A DNA stretch of 64,000 bases from an uncultured Roseobacter sp. (GTDB lineage: Bacteria > Pseudomonadota > Alphaproteobacteria > Rhodobacterales > Rhodobacteraceae), in assembly GCF_947491795.1 (NCBI RefSeq), contig NZ_CANLKW010000001.1, forward strand, positions 1,328,978 through 1,392,977, written 5' to 3'. Under the pieces are notes generated by a model. It searched no databases. It saw only the letters and a program-made list of their open reading frames with translations, and was not told the origin of the DNA. The first letter of the stretch is position 1. Each line of letters starts with the position of its first letter. This document shows positions 44,628-53,362 of this stretch, one piece after another. Made by a program: the position numbers and the translations under genes.

Positions 44628-45584
44628 ATGCACCCGATCCTCAAACTGGTTGCCCAGCGCTTAGCGCTGGGCTTCCTGCTGCTCATCGCGGCCTCGGTTC
44701 TCATCTTTGCCGGCACCTCTATCCTGCCCGGCGACGTTGCTCAGCAGATCCTCGGCCAGTCCGCAACACCCGAAGCGCTGGAAAACCTGCGCCGCGAACT
44801 CGGGCTGAACGAACCAGCCCTGTCACGATATTTCTCCTGGCTCGGAGGCATTCTCCAGGGCGATCTCGGCACCGCGCTTACCAATGGCCGCGACATCGCC
44901 GAAAGCCTGGGCACCCGCCTCGCCAACACACTCTTTCTTGCTTTCTGGGCGGCTCTGATCTCTGTCCCGCTGGCAATTTTCCTCGGCCTGCTCGCCGTCC
45001 GCTACAAGGACCGCTGGCCCGACAAACTGATCTCCGGCGTCACGCTGACCACGATCTCGATCCCGGAATTTATGATCGGCTACGTTCTGATCTACTGGAT
45101 TTCCATCAAGTTCGGCTGGTTCTCTTCGGTGGCCATCATCAACGACAGTATGACGCTGGGCCAGAAACTCAACGCCATTGCCATCCCGGTCATGGTGCTG
45201 ACCCTCGTAGTGCTCGCCCATATGATGCGCATGACCCGTGCCGCGATCCTCAATGTGATGCAGTCGGCCTATATCGAAACGGCCGAGCTCAAAGGCATGC
45301 CAATGCTCAGGATCATCCGCAAACACGCCTTTCCGAACGCCATCGCGCCCATTGTGAATGTGGTCATGATCAACCTTGCCTACCTTGTGGTGGGTGTCGT
45401 GGTGGTCGAGGTGGTCTTTGCCTATCCGGGCATGGGGCAGTACCTGGTTGACCACGTGGCCAAACGGGACATCCCTGTGGTGCAGGCCTGCGGTCTGATC
45501 TTTGCGGCTGTCTATATCGGTCTGAATCTCGTCGCGGACATCGTGTCGATCCTTGCAAATCCAAGGCTGAGGCATCCGAAATGA
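44628..45584 (+). CDS. Peptide-type ABC transporter permease, DppB-like
   Basis: 318-aa inner-membrane subunit with six helices. N-terminal GTSILPGDVAQQILG and RRELGLNEPALSRYFSWLGG are DppB features; the EAA loop ETAELKGMPMLRIIRKHAFPNA (about 226-247) contacts the ATPase. Starts 17 bases after the binding-protein gene and overlaps the next permease gene by four bases. Confidence 0.94.
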   Translation: MHPILKLVAQRLALGFLLLIAASVLIFAGTSILPGDVAQQILGQSATPEALENLRRELGLNEPALSRYFSWLGGILQGDLGTALTNGRDIAESLGTRLANTLFLAFWAALISVPLAIFLGLLAVRYKDRWPDKLISGVTLTTISIPEFMIGYVLIYWISIKFGWFSSVAIINDSMTLGQKLNAIAIPVMVLTLVVLAHMMRMTRAAILNVMQSAYIETAELKGMPMLRIIRKHAFPNAIAPIVNVVMINLAYLVVGVVVVEVVFAYPGMGQYLVDHVAKRDIPVVQACGLIFAAVYIGLNLVADIVSILANPRLRHPK

Positions 45585-46393
45585 GAATACCCATCGCAGC
45601 CCTCGTGGGCCTTTTCTTCACCTGTCTGTTCTTTGCCATGGCCATCTTTGCGCCCTTCATTGCGCCTTATGGCATGGCCGAGGTTGTGGGCGATGTCTGG
45701 GAGCCGCCGTCAGAGCAGTTCCGGCTCGGCACCGACAGCATTGGCCGTGATCTGCTCAGCCGCATGATCTATGGCGGGCAGACCACCATCTTTATCGCCA
45801 CTGCCGCCACAGCACTCAGCTTTATCACAGGCTCCGTCCTGGGCTTTTTCGCAGCCGTCTCCGGGGGCTGGATTGACCAGGCCATCTCGCGCTTTGTCGA
45901 TCTGATCATGTCGATCCCCTCGCTGATTTTTGCGCTGGTGGTGCTCTCGGTGATGCCGACGACCATTACCATCCTGATCGTCCTGATGGGTCTGCTGGAC
46001 AGCACCCGCGTCTACCGTCTGGCCCGCGCGGTCGCGGTGGATATCACCGTGATGGACTATGTCGAGGCCGCGCGCCTGCGGGGCGAGAAAACCACCTGGA
46101 TCATCTTTCGGGAAATCCTGCCCAATGCCCTGTCGCCGCTGGTGGCTGAAATGGGGCTGCGGTTCATCTTTGCGGTGCTCTTTGTCTCTACCCTGTCGTT
46201 CCTGGGTCTCGGCGTTCAGCCGCCACAGGCGGACTGGGGCGGCATCGTGAAAGAGAACAAGGAAGGCATCAACTATGGCATCTCGGCAGCGCTTTATCCT
46301 GCCTATGCCATCGCTGTGCTCTGCATCTCGATCAACCTGGTGGCCGACTGGATCCTGAACCGGACCACATCGCTGAAAGGAGGCCGGGGATGA
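45581..46393 (+). CDS. Peptide-type ABC transporter permease, DppC-like
   Basis: 270-aa partner permease: leading helix (about 10-32), LGTDSIGRDLLSRMIYGGQTT (about 50-70, DppC signature) and the EAA loop DYVEAARLRGEKTTWIIFREILPNALSP (about 155-182). ATGA overlaps with genes on both sides. Confidence 0.94.
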   Translation: MRIPIAALVGLFFTCLFFAMAIFAPFIAPYGMAEVVGDVWEPPSEQFRLGTDSIGRDLLSRMIYGGQTTIFIATAATALSFITGSVLGFFAAVSGGWIDQAISRFVDLIMSIPSLIFALVVLSVMPTTITILIVLMGLLDSTRVYRLARAVAVDITVMDYVEAARLRGEKTTWIIFREILPNALSPLVAEMGLRFIFAVLFVSTLSFLGLGVQPPQADWGGIVKENKEGINYGISAALYPAYAIAVLCISINLVADWILNRTTSLKGGRG

Positions 46394-48027
46394 CCGAACC
46401 ACTTCTCAAAGTCCGCGGGCTCAAGATCGGCGCGACGATCTATCCCCCCGGCGAAAAAGCTCGCGACATCGAAATCGTGCATGGTGTGGATTTCGATCTC
46501 GAACCGGGCAAGGTGCTGGGTCTCATCGGCGAATCCGGAGCGGGTAAATCCACCATTGGTCTCGCCTCAATGGCCTATGGCCGGGGCGGCGTGGAAATCA
46601 CCGGCGGCTCGGTCGAGGTCAATGGCCGCGATGTGCTGCAGTCGGGCATCCGCGACATCCGCCGTCTGCGCGGGGCAGAGGTGACCTATGTGTCCCAGTC
46701 CGCTGCTGCCTCGTTCAACCCGGCCAAAAAGATCATGGAGCAGGTGACAGAGGCCGCCATTCTCCAGGGCAAGTTCACCAGGGCCGAGGCCGAGCAGCGC
46801 GCCGTGACGCTTTTTGCGAAACTGGGCCTGCCCGATCCGGAGAACATCGGCCAGCGCTACCCGCACCAGGTCTCCGGCGGGCAGCTTCAGCGCTGCATGA
46901 CCGCGCTGGCGCTTTGTCCGGAACCTGATCTGGTGGTCTTTGACGAGCCGACAACGGCGCTGGATGTGACGACACAGATCGACGTGCTGGCCGCCATCAA
47001 GGAAGCCATCCGCGACACCGGTGTGGCCGCCCTCTATATCACCCACGACCTCGCGGTTGTGGCCCAGGTCAGCGACCACATCATGGTGCTGCGCATGGGC
47101 GATATGGTGGAATACGGCACCGTGGATCAGATCATCAACCAGCCGCGCGAAGACTATACCCGCGCCCTTGTATCGGTCCGCTCCATCGAGCATGAGGAAA
47201 AGCAGCCCTCGCCCGATCCGGTGCTGAAGGTCAAAGGCATCACCGCCCGCTACAAGGGCACCAATTTCGACGTTCTGAAAGACGTGAATGTCGAGCTGCA
47301 CCGGGGTCAGACCCTGGCGGTTGTGGGCGAATCCGGCTCTGGTAAATCCACGCTGGCACGGGTGATCACCGGGCTGCTGCCCCCCTCCGCGGGCAGTATC
47401 ACCTTTGACGGGCGCGCCCTGACACCGGACATGCCCTCCCGGCCTATTGATGATCTGCGCGAACTGCAGATGATCTATCAGATGGCCGATACGGCGATGA
47501 ACCCGCGCCAGACCGTCGGCACCATCATCGGCAGACCGCTGGAGTTCTATTTCGGCCTCAGGGGTGCAGAAAAACAAAAGCGCATTCAGGAGCTGCTGGA
47601 CGAGATCGAACTGGGAGAGGGGTTCCAGGACCGCTATCCGGCAGAGCTCTCGGGGGGGCAGAAACAGCGCGTGTGCATCGCGCGTGCGCTGGCGGCCAAA
47701 CCCAAGCTGATCATCTGTGACGAGGTGACATCAGCGCTCGATCCGCTGGTGGCGGATGGCATCCTGAAACTGCTGCTCGATCTGCAGAAAATCGAGGATG
47801 TGGCCTATCTCTTTATCACGCACGATCTGGCAACGGTGCGCGCCATCGCGGACAGTATCGCGGTGATGTTCCAGGGAGAGGTCGTCCGCTACGGGCCGAA
47901 ATCACAGGTGCTGAGCCCGCCCTTTGACGACTATACCGACCTGCTGCTCAGCTCCGTGCCCGAGATGCGGCTTGGCTGGCTGGAAGAAGTCATCGCCAAC
48001 CGCAAGATGGAGAGCGCGGGCAACTGA
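46390..48027 (+). CDS. Peptide-type ABC ATPase, fused DppD-DppF form
   Basis: 545 aa with two complete nucleotide-binding domains. First: Walker A GESGAGKST (47-55), signature VSGGQLQR, Walker B LVVFDEPT. Second: Walker A GESGSGKST (about 313-321), signature LSGGQKQR, Walker B LIICDEVTSALD. Each is followed by the family's extra C-terminal segment. It energises the importer together with the two permeases; an intrinsic terminator follows. Confidence 0.94.
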   Translation: MTEPLLKVRGLKIGATIYPPGEKARDIEIVHGVDFDLEPGKVLGLIGESGAGKSTIGLASMAYGRGGVEITGGSVEVNGRDVLQSGIRDIRRLRGAEVTYVSQSAAASFNPAKKIMEQVTEAAILQGKFTRAEAEQRAVTLFAKLGLPDPENIGQRYPHQVSGGQLQRCMTALALCPEPDLVVFDEPTTALDVTTQIDVLAAIKEAIRDTGVAALYITHDLAVVAQVSDHIMVLRMGDMVEYGTVDQIINQPREDYTRALVSVRSIEHEEKQPSPDPVLKVKGITARYKGTNFDVLKDVNVELHRGQTLAVVGESGSGKSTLARVITGLLPPSAGSITFDGRALTPDMPSRPIDDLRELQMIYQMADTAMNPRQTVGTIIGRPLEFYFGLRGAEKQKRIQELLDEIELGEGFQDRYPAELSGGQKQRVCIARALAAKPKLIICDEVTSALDPLVADGILKLLLDLQKIEDVAYLFITHDLATVRAIADSIAVMFQGEVVRYGPKSQVLSPPFDDYTDLLLSSVPEMRLGWLEEVIANRKMESAGN

Positions 48028-48051
48028 CACAGGCCCGCCCTGCGCCTGGCT

Positions 48052-48088
48052 GAAAAAAAGCCCCCGCGCTCAGCGCGGGGGCTTTTCC
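48052..48088 (+). terminator. Rho-independent terminator after ABC operon
   Basis: 11-bp stem GCCCCCGCGCT/AGCGCGGGGGC with a one-base loop plus flanking pairs, preceded by A7 and followed by TTTTCC; it ends the long plus-strand run and may serve the convergent CTERM gene as well. Confidence 0.9.
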
Positions 48089-48108
48089 GTTCCCTTCACC
48101 CGGGCGTT

Positions 48109-48753
48109 TCAGGACCGGCGGCGACCGATCAGAAGCAACCCGCCAAGCCCCAGCAGCAGCAGCGGGAAGGAGGCCGGAACCGGTACCGCAGTGATCGACG
48201 GGGCATCAGCCGTGGTTACGTTGTCCACGCCGAACACATCATTATCCAGGGCCAGGAAATCAATCTGACTGAAGGCTGTGTCCGACAGAATTCCAAAAAA
48301 GCTCAGCGTGTTGTCATCCGTCGATGGCGGGCTGATCACCTCCCCCAGCACACCGATCTGGGTGCGCAGAAAGTCATCATTAAAGTTGAAGAAGTCAGCG
48401 CCAAAGGCAAAGACCGGATCCTCGAATGCGATCGACGCATTGGATCCGTCTAACGTAAAAATATTGAGGGCGTTACTCCCGTTGCCGTCCACTTCGGGAA
48501 AGACAGGCGGTGTGTCCACCTTGTTGTACATGCCCGACCCGTTGTCATCCGCGGAAATCGTCAGCTTGCCGATTGTGGCCGAACTGGCGCCGAACGGGAT
48601 ATCCGCATCGGGGCCCTCGAAATCCTCGGTTTCCACCGTGCCGCTCAGCGCGGCTTCAAACAGCGCACGGTCCGTGAACACGCTGAGTGTCGCCGCCGAG
48701 GCATATCCGCAGGTCAGTGTCAGCGCGAGCGCTGTTGTAACAGTCTTCATCAT
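48109..48753 (-). CDS. Secreted protein with VPLPA-type CTERM sorting signal
   Basis: 214 aa from ATG 48753 behind AGAGGTGG. Signal peptide (1-20, TCGYASA-ATLS). Secreted beta-rich body with many Asp/Asn and Phe (about 25-185), suggesting an adhesin or matrix-type protein. The tail VPVPASFPLLLLGLGGLLLIGRRRS is the VPLPA-CTERM tripartite signal: motif, hydrophobic helix, Arg cluster, recognised by exosortase-type machinery. A CtrA-type box lies about 145 bases upstream of the start. Confidence 0.85.
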   Translation of the reverse strand: MMKTVTTALALTLTCGYASAATLSVFTDRALFEAALSGTVETEDFEGPDADIPFGASSATIGKLTISADDNGSGMYNKVDTPPVFPEVDGNGSNALNIFTLDGSNASIAFEDPVFAFGADFFNFNDDFLRTQIGVLGEVISPPSTDDNTLSFFGILSDTAFSQIDFLALDNDVFGVDNVTTADAPSITAVPVPASFPLLLLGLGGLLLIGRRRS

Positions 48754-48898
48754 ACCACCTCTCTTCAGGTTATTACCAACCCACGGTAATACGACTCGCT
48801 GCACTGCCGCGAACCAGAAATTCTATTTATGCGGGAATTTGCCTGGCCCCATGCTGCAGGCGCAGAGTTTTCGACGCCGCGCCGCAGAAAGACACACG

Positions 48899-48913
48899 TT
48901 AACAAAAGGTTAA
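48899..48913. promoter_or_regulatory. CtrA-type box TTAA-N7-TTAA (upstream of CTERM gene)
   Basis: TTAACAAAAGGTTAA, a perfect TTAA-N7-TTAA full CtrA site, just past the thioredoxin-fold gene stop and upstream (146 bases) of the CTERM gene start. Nearly identical to the box at 49569 (13 of 15 bases). Confidence 0.65.
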
Positions 48914-48928
48914 CGCCTGCGCCGGAGA

Positions 48929-49423
48929 TCAGCCGGAAACCGCCTGGTATCTTCGGAACACAGGCACCAGGTCCTCACTGCTGCGCATGCCCGACAGAAT
49001 TTCCTGCCGGTTGCCCGCTTTGTCAAAGATCACAAGCGTTACATGCGGCACCCCATGCTGCACCGCAAACCGCTGACCTTCCTGTGTTTTTATGTCCGCA
49101 ACCAGGTAGAGCAGATCACATTCGCCAAAATTCCGCAGCGCCTGCCGCGTCTGTTTTTGCAGCGCGGTACAGGTCGGACACTGCGGATCGTGCACCTGAA
49201 CAACTGTCGGCTTACCCTGCCCGATCCGGCTCAGATCATGCTCAGCCGCCCAGGCCCGGAAAGAGCCCAGCGCAAACCAGCCGCCGCCGCCCGCCACGAC
49301 CGCCCCCACAGCCCCCATGCGGGCCAGCTTCAGCACATCACGCCGGGACGGCCCGGGCGACGGGGGTGTCTGGTGCTTTTGCCCCTTGCGGCGGCTCTTG
49401 CGGGTGTTTTTGGGTTTTGCCAC
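48929..49423 (-). CDS. Thioredoxin-fold protein with membrane or Tat anchor
   Basis: 164 aa. GTG start at 49423 chosen for its GGAGGG site; an ATG at 49480 is in frame but has no such site. A basic N-terminus (KPKNTRKSRRKGQKH) runs into SRRDVLKLARMGAVGAVVAGGGGWF, a twin-arginine-like signal or anchor. Then a thioredoxin-like domain with active site Cys82-Pro-Thr-Cys85 (DPQCPTCTALQ). Faces the periplasm; its redox partner is unknown. Divergent from the LOV gene. Confidence 0.75.
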   Translation of the reverse strand: MAKPKNTRKSRRKGQKHQTPPSPGPSRRDVLKLARMGAVGAVVAGGGGWFALGSFRAWAAEHDLSRIGQGKPTVVQVHDPQCPTCTALQKQTRQALRNFGECDLLYLVADIKTQEGQRFAVQHGVPHVTLVIFDKAGNRQEILSGMRSSEDLVPVFRRYQAVSG

Positions 49424-49568
49424 GGTGATGCCCTCCGGCTCTGCCCGCGCAGCATGGACCCCCGCGACCGATGGCACCATTCAACGGACATTCACGGCAA
49501 GTCACCTTCGCGTGTTCGGGCGTTCCGGCCCCTTTTCCCTTGCCGGATTGAAAAACCGGGCTAATTCG

Positions 49569-49583
49569 TTAACAATTGGTTAA
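49569..49583. promoter_or_regulatory. CtrA-type box TTAA-N7-TTAA before LOV gene
   Basis: TTAACAATTGGTTAA, a perfect TTAA-N7-TTAA full site 39 bases before the LOV-protein start. At that distance it would overlap a -35 region with transcription starting about 35 bases on. It also lies 145 bases upstream of the divergent thioredoxin-fold gene. Confidence 0.7.
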
Positions 49584-49622
49584 TAACATCCACGCGCCAG
49601 CGCGCAGGGGGGGCGCTTCTAC

Positions 49623-50246
49623 ATGCTCGACGGCATCAATCTGCCAGCAGGACTTTCACCCGCTCTGCGGGCAGCCTGCGACAGTCTCACGACATCGGTG
49701 ACACTGGCGGATCCGTCGCTGGACGACATGCCGCTGGTCTATGCGAACCGCGCTTTCGAAGAGCTCACACTCTATCCGGTCCAGGAAGTCATCGGACAGA
49801 ACTGCCGTTTTCTCCAGGGTCGGGTGTCTGACCGGACCGTATCTGACGAGATCGCATCGGTTTGCCAGAACCACGGCTCCGACAGTTTCTGCGTGATCAA
49901 CTACCGTCGCAACGGCACGCTTTTCTTTAACCTGCTGTCGATCGGGCCGGTGCAGATCGCGCCGGGCCGCACCCTTCTGATGGGATGCCAGAGCGCCTTC
50001 CGGCCAACCCAGAACTGCGGCACACTGGCGCGCACCGCTGCCGCAATCGACCACGCTCACCGCCAGCTGCGGCTGGGCCGCCGGGTGGGGCCGACCCGCG
50101 TCAATATGCATGACACGTTCCGCCTTGATGCGACCGCGATGCGCTTTGATGCGACCTTTACCCGGGTGCGCAATCTGGTGATCCGCAACACCAATGACCG
50201 GATGCAGGCAGCACGCATGCAGGTCCGGGAACGTGCATTCGCCTGA
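49623..50246 (+). CDS. Short LOV photosensory protein
   Basis: 207 aa. A LOV-type PAS domain occupies about residues 20-125; the flavin-adduct motif is present as GQNCRFLQG with photoactive Cys61, followed by FCVINYRRNGTLFFNLLSIGPV (core strands, FMN-contact Asn residues). Typical of stand-alone short LOV proteins, such as DsLOV of Dinoroseobacter. The 80-residue C-terminal extension (about 125-207) is basic and helical (VRNLVIRNTNDRMQAARMQVRE) and not a recognised effector. Start ATG 49623 with AGGGGGGGCG. Blue-light sensing is inferred; signalling partner unknown. Under a CtrA-type box. Confidence 0.85.
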   Translation: MLDGINLPAGLSPALRAACDSLTTSVTLADPSLDDMPLVYANRAFEELTLYPVQEVIGQNCRFLQGRVSDRTVSDEIASVCQNHGSDSFCVINYRRNGTLFFNLLSIGPVQIAPGRTLLMGCQSAFRPTQNCGTLARTAAAIDHAHRQLRLGRRVGPTRVNMHDTFRLDATAMRFDATFTRVRNLVIRNTNDRMQAARMQVRERAFA

Positions 50247-50320
50247 CGGCCCGCAGGACCGTGCGCCCGGCCAGGAACAGGTTAACGATCCTGCCTGAAA
50301 CCGGGGTCGGAGCGGGAAAA

Positions 50321-50370
50321 CCGACACATGCACCGACAAAATACCGACGTTATACCGACGTAAAACCGAC
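50321..50370 (+). repeat. Five phased CCGAC repeats
   Basis: CCGAC occurs at 50321, 50333, 50344, 50355 and 50366, that is, at spacings of 12, 11, 11 and 11. The last three sit in an 11-base unit ACCGACGTWWA. The spacing equals one DNA helical turn. The block lies in the gap after the LOV gene and 126 bases before the phosphodiesterase-like gene. Candidate iteron-type binding site; no protein is known for it. Confidence 0.75.
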
Positions 50371-50495
50371 GTCGCTTTTTCCCTGAAAATCAGGCCTCTG
50401 GCGCGGTTCAGACAAAAATCCGGCCCAGGACGTGATCGGTGTTGCGCGCGCGCTGCCCTTACGGTCAGATAACCCTGACAGGACCGGAGGCCCGC

Positions 50496-51332
50496 ATGGA
50501 TCGTAAACTGCTGCTCATCATCATCGACGGTGTGCCCTGGCGCAACTGGCGCCGCCTGTTCGGCAACCTTGAAGGCTGGGCAGACACCGGCGAGGCGCGT
50601 GTATGGAAAATCCGCTCGGTCCTGCCGTCGATCTCGGCCAGCTGCTATGCCTCTATCCACACCGGCGTGACCCCGGCTGAACATGGCTGCACCGGCAACG
50701 GCAATGTGTTCCGGCTCTCGCAGCCCGATGTGTTCTCTCAGGTCCGCCAGGCGGGCGGGATCACCGGAGCGGTTGCGCATTCCTTCTGGTCGGAGTTTTT
50801 CAACCGCGCGCCTTTCGACTTTGTCCGTGATGTCGAATATGACGAACCGGGCAGCGACACCATCTGTCACGGGCGGTTTCACAGCATGACCGGGTACAAT
50901 CTGACCAACCAGATGACACCGTCAGACGTCGATCTTTTTGCAACGCTGACAATGCTTTGCAATCGGTTTGAGCTGAATTACGGCATGCTGCACAGCTGCA
51001 CGCTCGACTGTATGGGGCACCGGTTTTTCCACGACTGCCAGGAGATGGACCACGCCTGTGCGGTCATGGACGAGATGCTCGCGCCCTTCATTCACCGCTG
51101 GCGCGCGGCAGGCTACGAAATCATCGTGACGGCAGATCATGGTCAGGACGACCGCGGGCATCATGGCGGCCGCGACCCGCTGCAACAGGACGCGGCGCTC
51201 TATTACTTCGGCCCGGCCGAGGGCCCTGCCCCGGACACTGTCATTGACCAGCTGCAGCTGGCCCCGACCATCCTGCACCGTCTGGGCGCACCCGTGCCCG
51301 ACACGATGAAAGCAGGCTCGTTTTTGAGCTGA
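50496..51332 (+). CDS. Alkaline-phosphatase/nucleotide-pyrophosphatase-superfamily protein
   Basis: 278-aa metal-dependent phosphodiesterase-type enzyme. Start ATG 50496 with GGAGG. Metal and nucleophile sites: Asp11 in LLIIIDGVPW, nucleophile Ser45 in SVLPSISASCYASIHTGVTPAEHG (about 41-64), and the late TADHGQDDRGHHGG block (about 212-225). Cytosolic by absence of signal. Substrate class (phosphodiester or phosphonate) unknown. Confidence 0.85.
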   Translation: MDRKLLLIIIDGVPWRNWRRLFGNLEGWADTGEARVWKIRSVLPSISASCYASIHTGVTPAEHGCTGNGNVFRLSQPDVFSQVRQAGGITGAVAHSFWSEFFNRAPFDFVRDVEYDEPGSDTICHGRFHSMTGYNLTNQMTPSDVDLFATLTMLCNRFELNYGMLHSCTLDCMGHRFFHDCQEMDHACAVMDEMLAPFIHRWRAAGYEIIVTADHGQDDRGHHGGRDPLQQDAALYYFGPAEGPAPDTVIDQLQLAPTILHRLGAPVPDTMKAGSFLS

Positions 51333-53228
51333 TTATTCCGCAGCGACCGCCGTGCCGGCCAGCTCCCACGGGCGGATAAAGTCGCCCAGAACCGCGCCGA
51401 TGGCGTCCTCGGATGCGCCGTTGGGCTGGATCTGAGCGACCAGTCCGCGCTTCTTGTCGTCGGTGACAGAGACAACCCGCGCGGCAACGCCCGCCTTTTC
51501 CAGGGCGCCGTTGTAGATCCGGGTGATCGCATGCTTGCGCAGGTCAGGTTTAAAGATCTTGCCAACTGCGGTTTTGGGCAATTCTGGCATAATTGTCATA
51601 TGCTTAGGCTGCGCGGCCCGCTCCAGAACACGCTCTTTGCAGAAAGCCAGAAGCTCTTCCTCGCTCACGCTTGCGCCGCCCACCAGCTCAACAAAAGCAC
51701 AGGGCACTTCGCCGGAATGGGCATCCGGCTGACCGATAGCCCCGGCAAAAGCGACGGCTTCGTGATGCAGCAGCGCCTCCTCAATCTCGGCGGGATCAAT
51801 GTTGTGCCCGCCCCGGATGATCAGGTCCTTGGCGCGTCCGGTGATCCAGACGTAGCCATCCGTGTCGATGCGTCCCAGATCGCCCGTGCGCAGGTGCTGC
51901 CCATAGTAAAGATCAGCGTTCTTGTCCGCTTCTGTGTAGGTATTGCCCACGAAAACGCCTGGGTTCGAAACACAGATTTCACCGATCTCGTCTGTTGCGG
52001 CCTCGATCGGGCCGTCGGGCGTTCCCTTGTAAATTTTGACGTCGCAATAGGGCAGCGGCACGCCGATACTGCCGACTTTTTTCTCGCCGTCCGTCGGATT
52101 GACAGAGACAAGGCAGGTCGCTTCTGTCAGGCCATAGCCCTCCACAAGCGTCACGCCGGTGGCCTTTTCAAACCGGCGGAACAGCTCCAGCGGCAGCGGT
52201 GCCGAGCCGGAGAAGGCGGTTTTGACAGAGCTGACGTCCGCATCAATCGGACGCTGCATCTTGGCCGAGATTGCCGTAGGCACCGTGATGATAAAGGTCA
52301 CCTTCCAGCGCTCAATGAGCTTCCAGAAGTTATCCATGACCCCCTCGCCGCGATAGCCCTGCGGCGTCGGGAACACGACATGCGCGCCGGAGGTCACGGC
52401 CGCCATCAGGATCACGTGGCAGGCAAAAACATGGAACATCGGCAGCGGGCAGATGATCGTGTCTTCTTCGGAAAAGAGCAGGCGCGCGCCCAGCCAGCCA
52501 TTATAGATCAGCCCGGAATAGCGGTGCTGCGCAACCTTTGGCATGCCGGTTGTGCCGCCTGTGTGAAAATAGCAGGCCACACGGTCTTCCTGGATATCCT
52601 CAAAGCCGAGTGTTTTGGGCTGCCGGGACAGTTCGCCCAGAAAATCCTTGTAGGCGGCCTGGTTCTGCACCGTGCGTTTGGGTCGGATCAGCGGCACGAT
52701 CCAGGACTTTGGAGGCGTCAGATACCGCAGCAGATCAACCTCCAGCACGGTTTCGACACCCGGCGCCAGGGCCACCGCTTCCGCTGCTTTATCCGCAACA
52801 TCCGTTTTCGGGAAAGGCTTGAGAGTGACGACGACTTTGGCACCGGTTTCCCGCAGGATCGAGCCAATCTGCTCGGCATCCAGGAGCGGGTTGATCGGGT
52901 TTACGATACCTGCAACCGCCCCGCCCAGCAGTGCCAGAACAGTCTCGTTTGCATTTGGCAGAATGTAGGCAACGACGTCTGTCTCGGTAATGCCAAGCGA
53001 GCGGAAAAGGTTGGCGGCCTGGGCGGTTTTATCTTTCAGATCAGACCATGACAGGGTTTCCGCTTTGTCTTTGGGCCCCGAGAAAATCTGGTAGCTGACC
53101 GCGTTGTGGTTGGGAAATTTTTCCGCCGTCCGGCTCAGCTGGCCGTACAGTGTGACAGGCATATCCCGGTCACTCCAGGGCATCTCTTTCTCGATTGCTT
53201 CACAATCCGCGCGGCCGGCAAATGTCAT
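51333..53228 (-). CDS. Fatty-acyl-CoA synthetase (AMP-binding)
   Basis: 631-aa ANL-superfamily ligase that activates a fatty or aryl acid with ATP and CoA. Start ATG 53228 with GGGAGGAG. AMP-binding motif FHTGGTTGMPK (221-231), VEGYGLTEATC (about 365), and the late GDLGRIDTDGYVWITGRAKDLIIRGGHN block, plus the C-terminal lid Lys in TAVGKIFKP. Chain-length specificity cannot be read. Solitary between convergent phosphodiesterase-like gene and the ABC exporter. Confidence 0.9.
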   Translation of the reverse strand: MTFAGRADCEAIEKEMPWSDRDMPVTLYGQLSRTAEKFPNHNAVSYQIFSGPKDKAETLSWSDLKDKTAQAANLFRSLGITETDVVAYILPNANETVLALLGGAVAGIVNPINPLLDAEQIGSILRETGAKVVVTLKPFPKTDVADKAAEAVALAPGVETVLEVDLLRYLTPPKSWIVPLIRPKRTVQNQAAYKDFLGELSRQPKTLGFEDIQEDRVACYFHTGGTTGMPKVAQHRYSGLIYNGWLGARLLFSEEDTIICPLPMFHVFACHVILMAAVTSGAHVVFPTPQGYRGEGVMDNFWKLIERWKVTFIITVPTAISAKMQRPIDADVSSVKTAFSGSAPLPLELFRRFEKATGVTLVEGYGLTEATCLVSVNPTDGEKKVGSIGVPLPYCDVKIYKGTPDGPIEAATDEIGEICVSNPGVFVGNTYTEADKNADLYYGQHLRTGDLGRIDTDGYVWITGRAKDLIIRGGHNIDPAEIEEALLHHEAVAFAGAIGQPDAHSGEVPCAFVELVGGASVSEEELLAFCKERVLERAAQPKHMTIMPELPKTAVGKIFKPDLRKHAITRIYNGALEKAGVAARVVSVTDDKKRGLVAQIQPNGASEDAIGAVLGDFIRPWELAGTAVAAE

Positions 53229-53362
53229 ACGTGTCTCCTCCCAGAGCCCCCGGTTTCGGGTTTTTCTTTTCTGACAGGCAAAATGCGGGTTTTGGGCGTG
53301 TTCTGCAAGCCATTGCACGCCGCCTTTCCCCGCGGGGACGTCACGTAAAAATCAGACGCGGC

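Noticed and set aside
50321..50370. CCGAC repeats as a CRISPR array
   Set aside because: Repeat unit of 5-9 bases with 11-base period, far too short; no cas genes.
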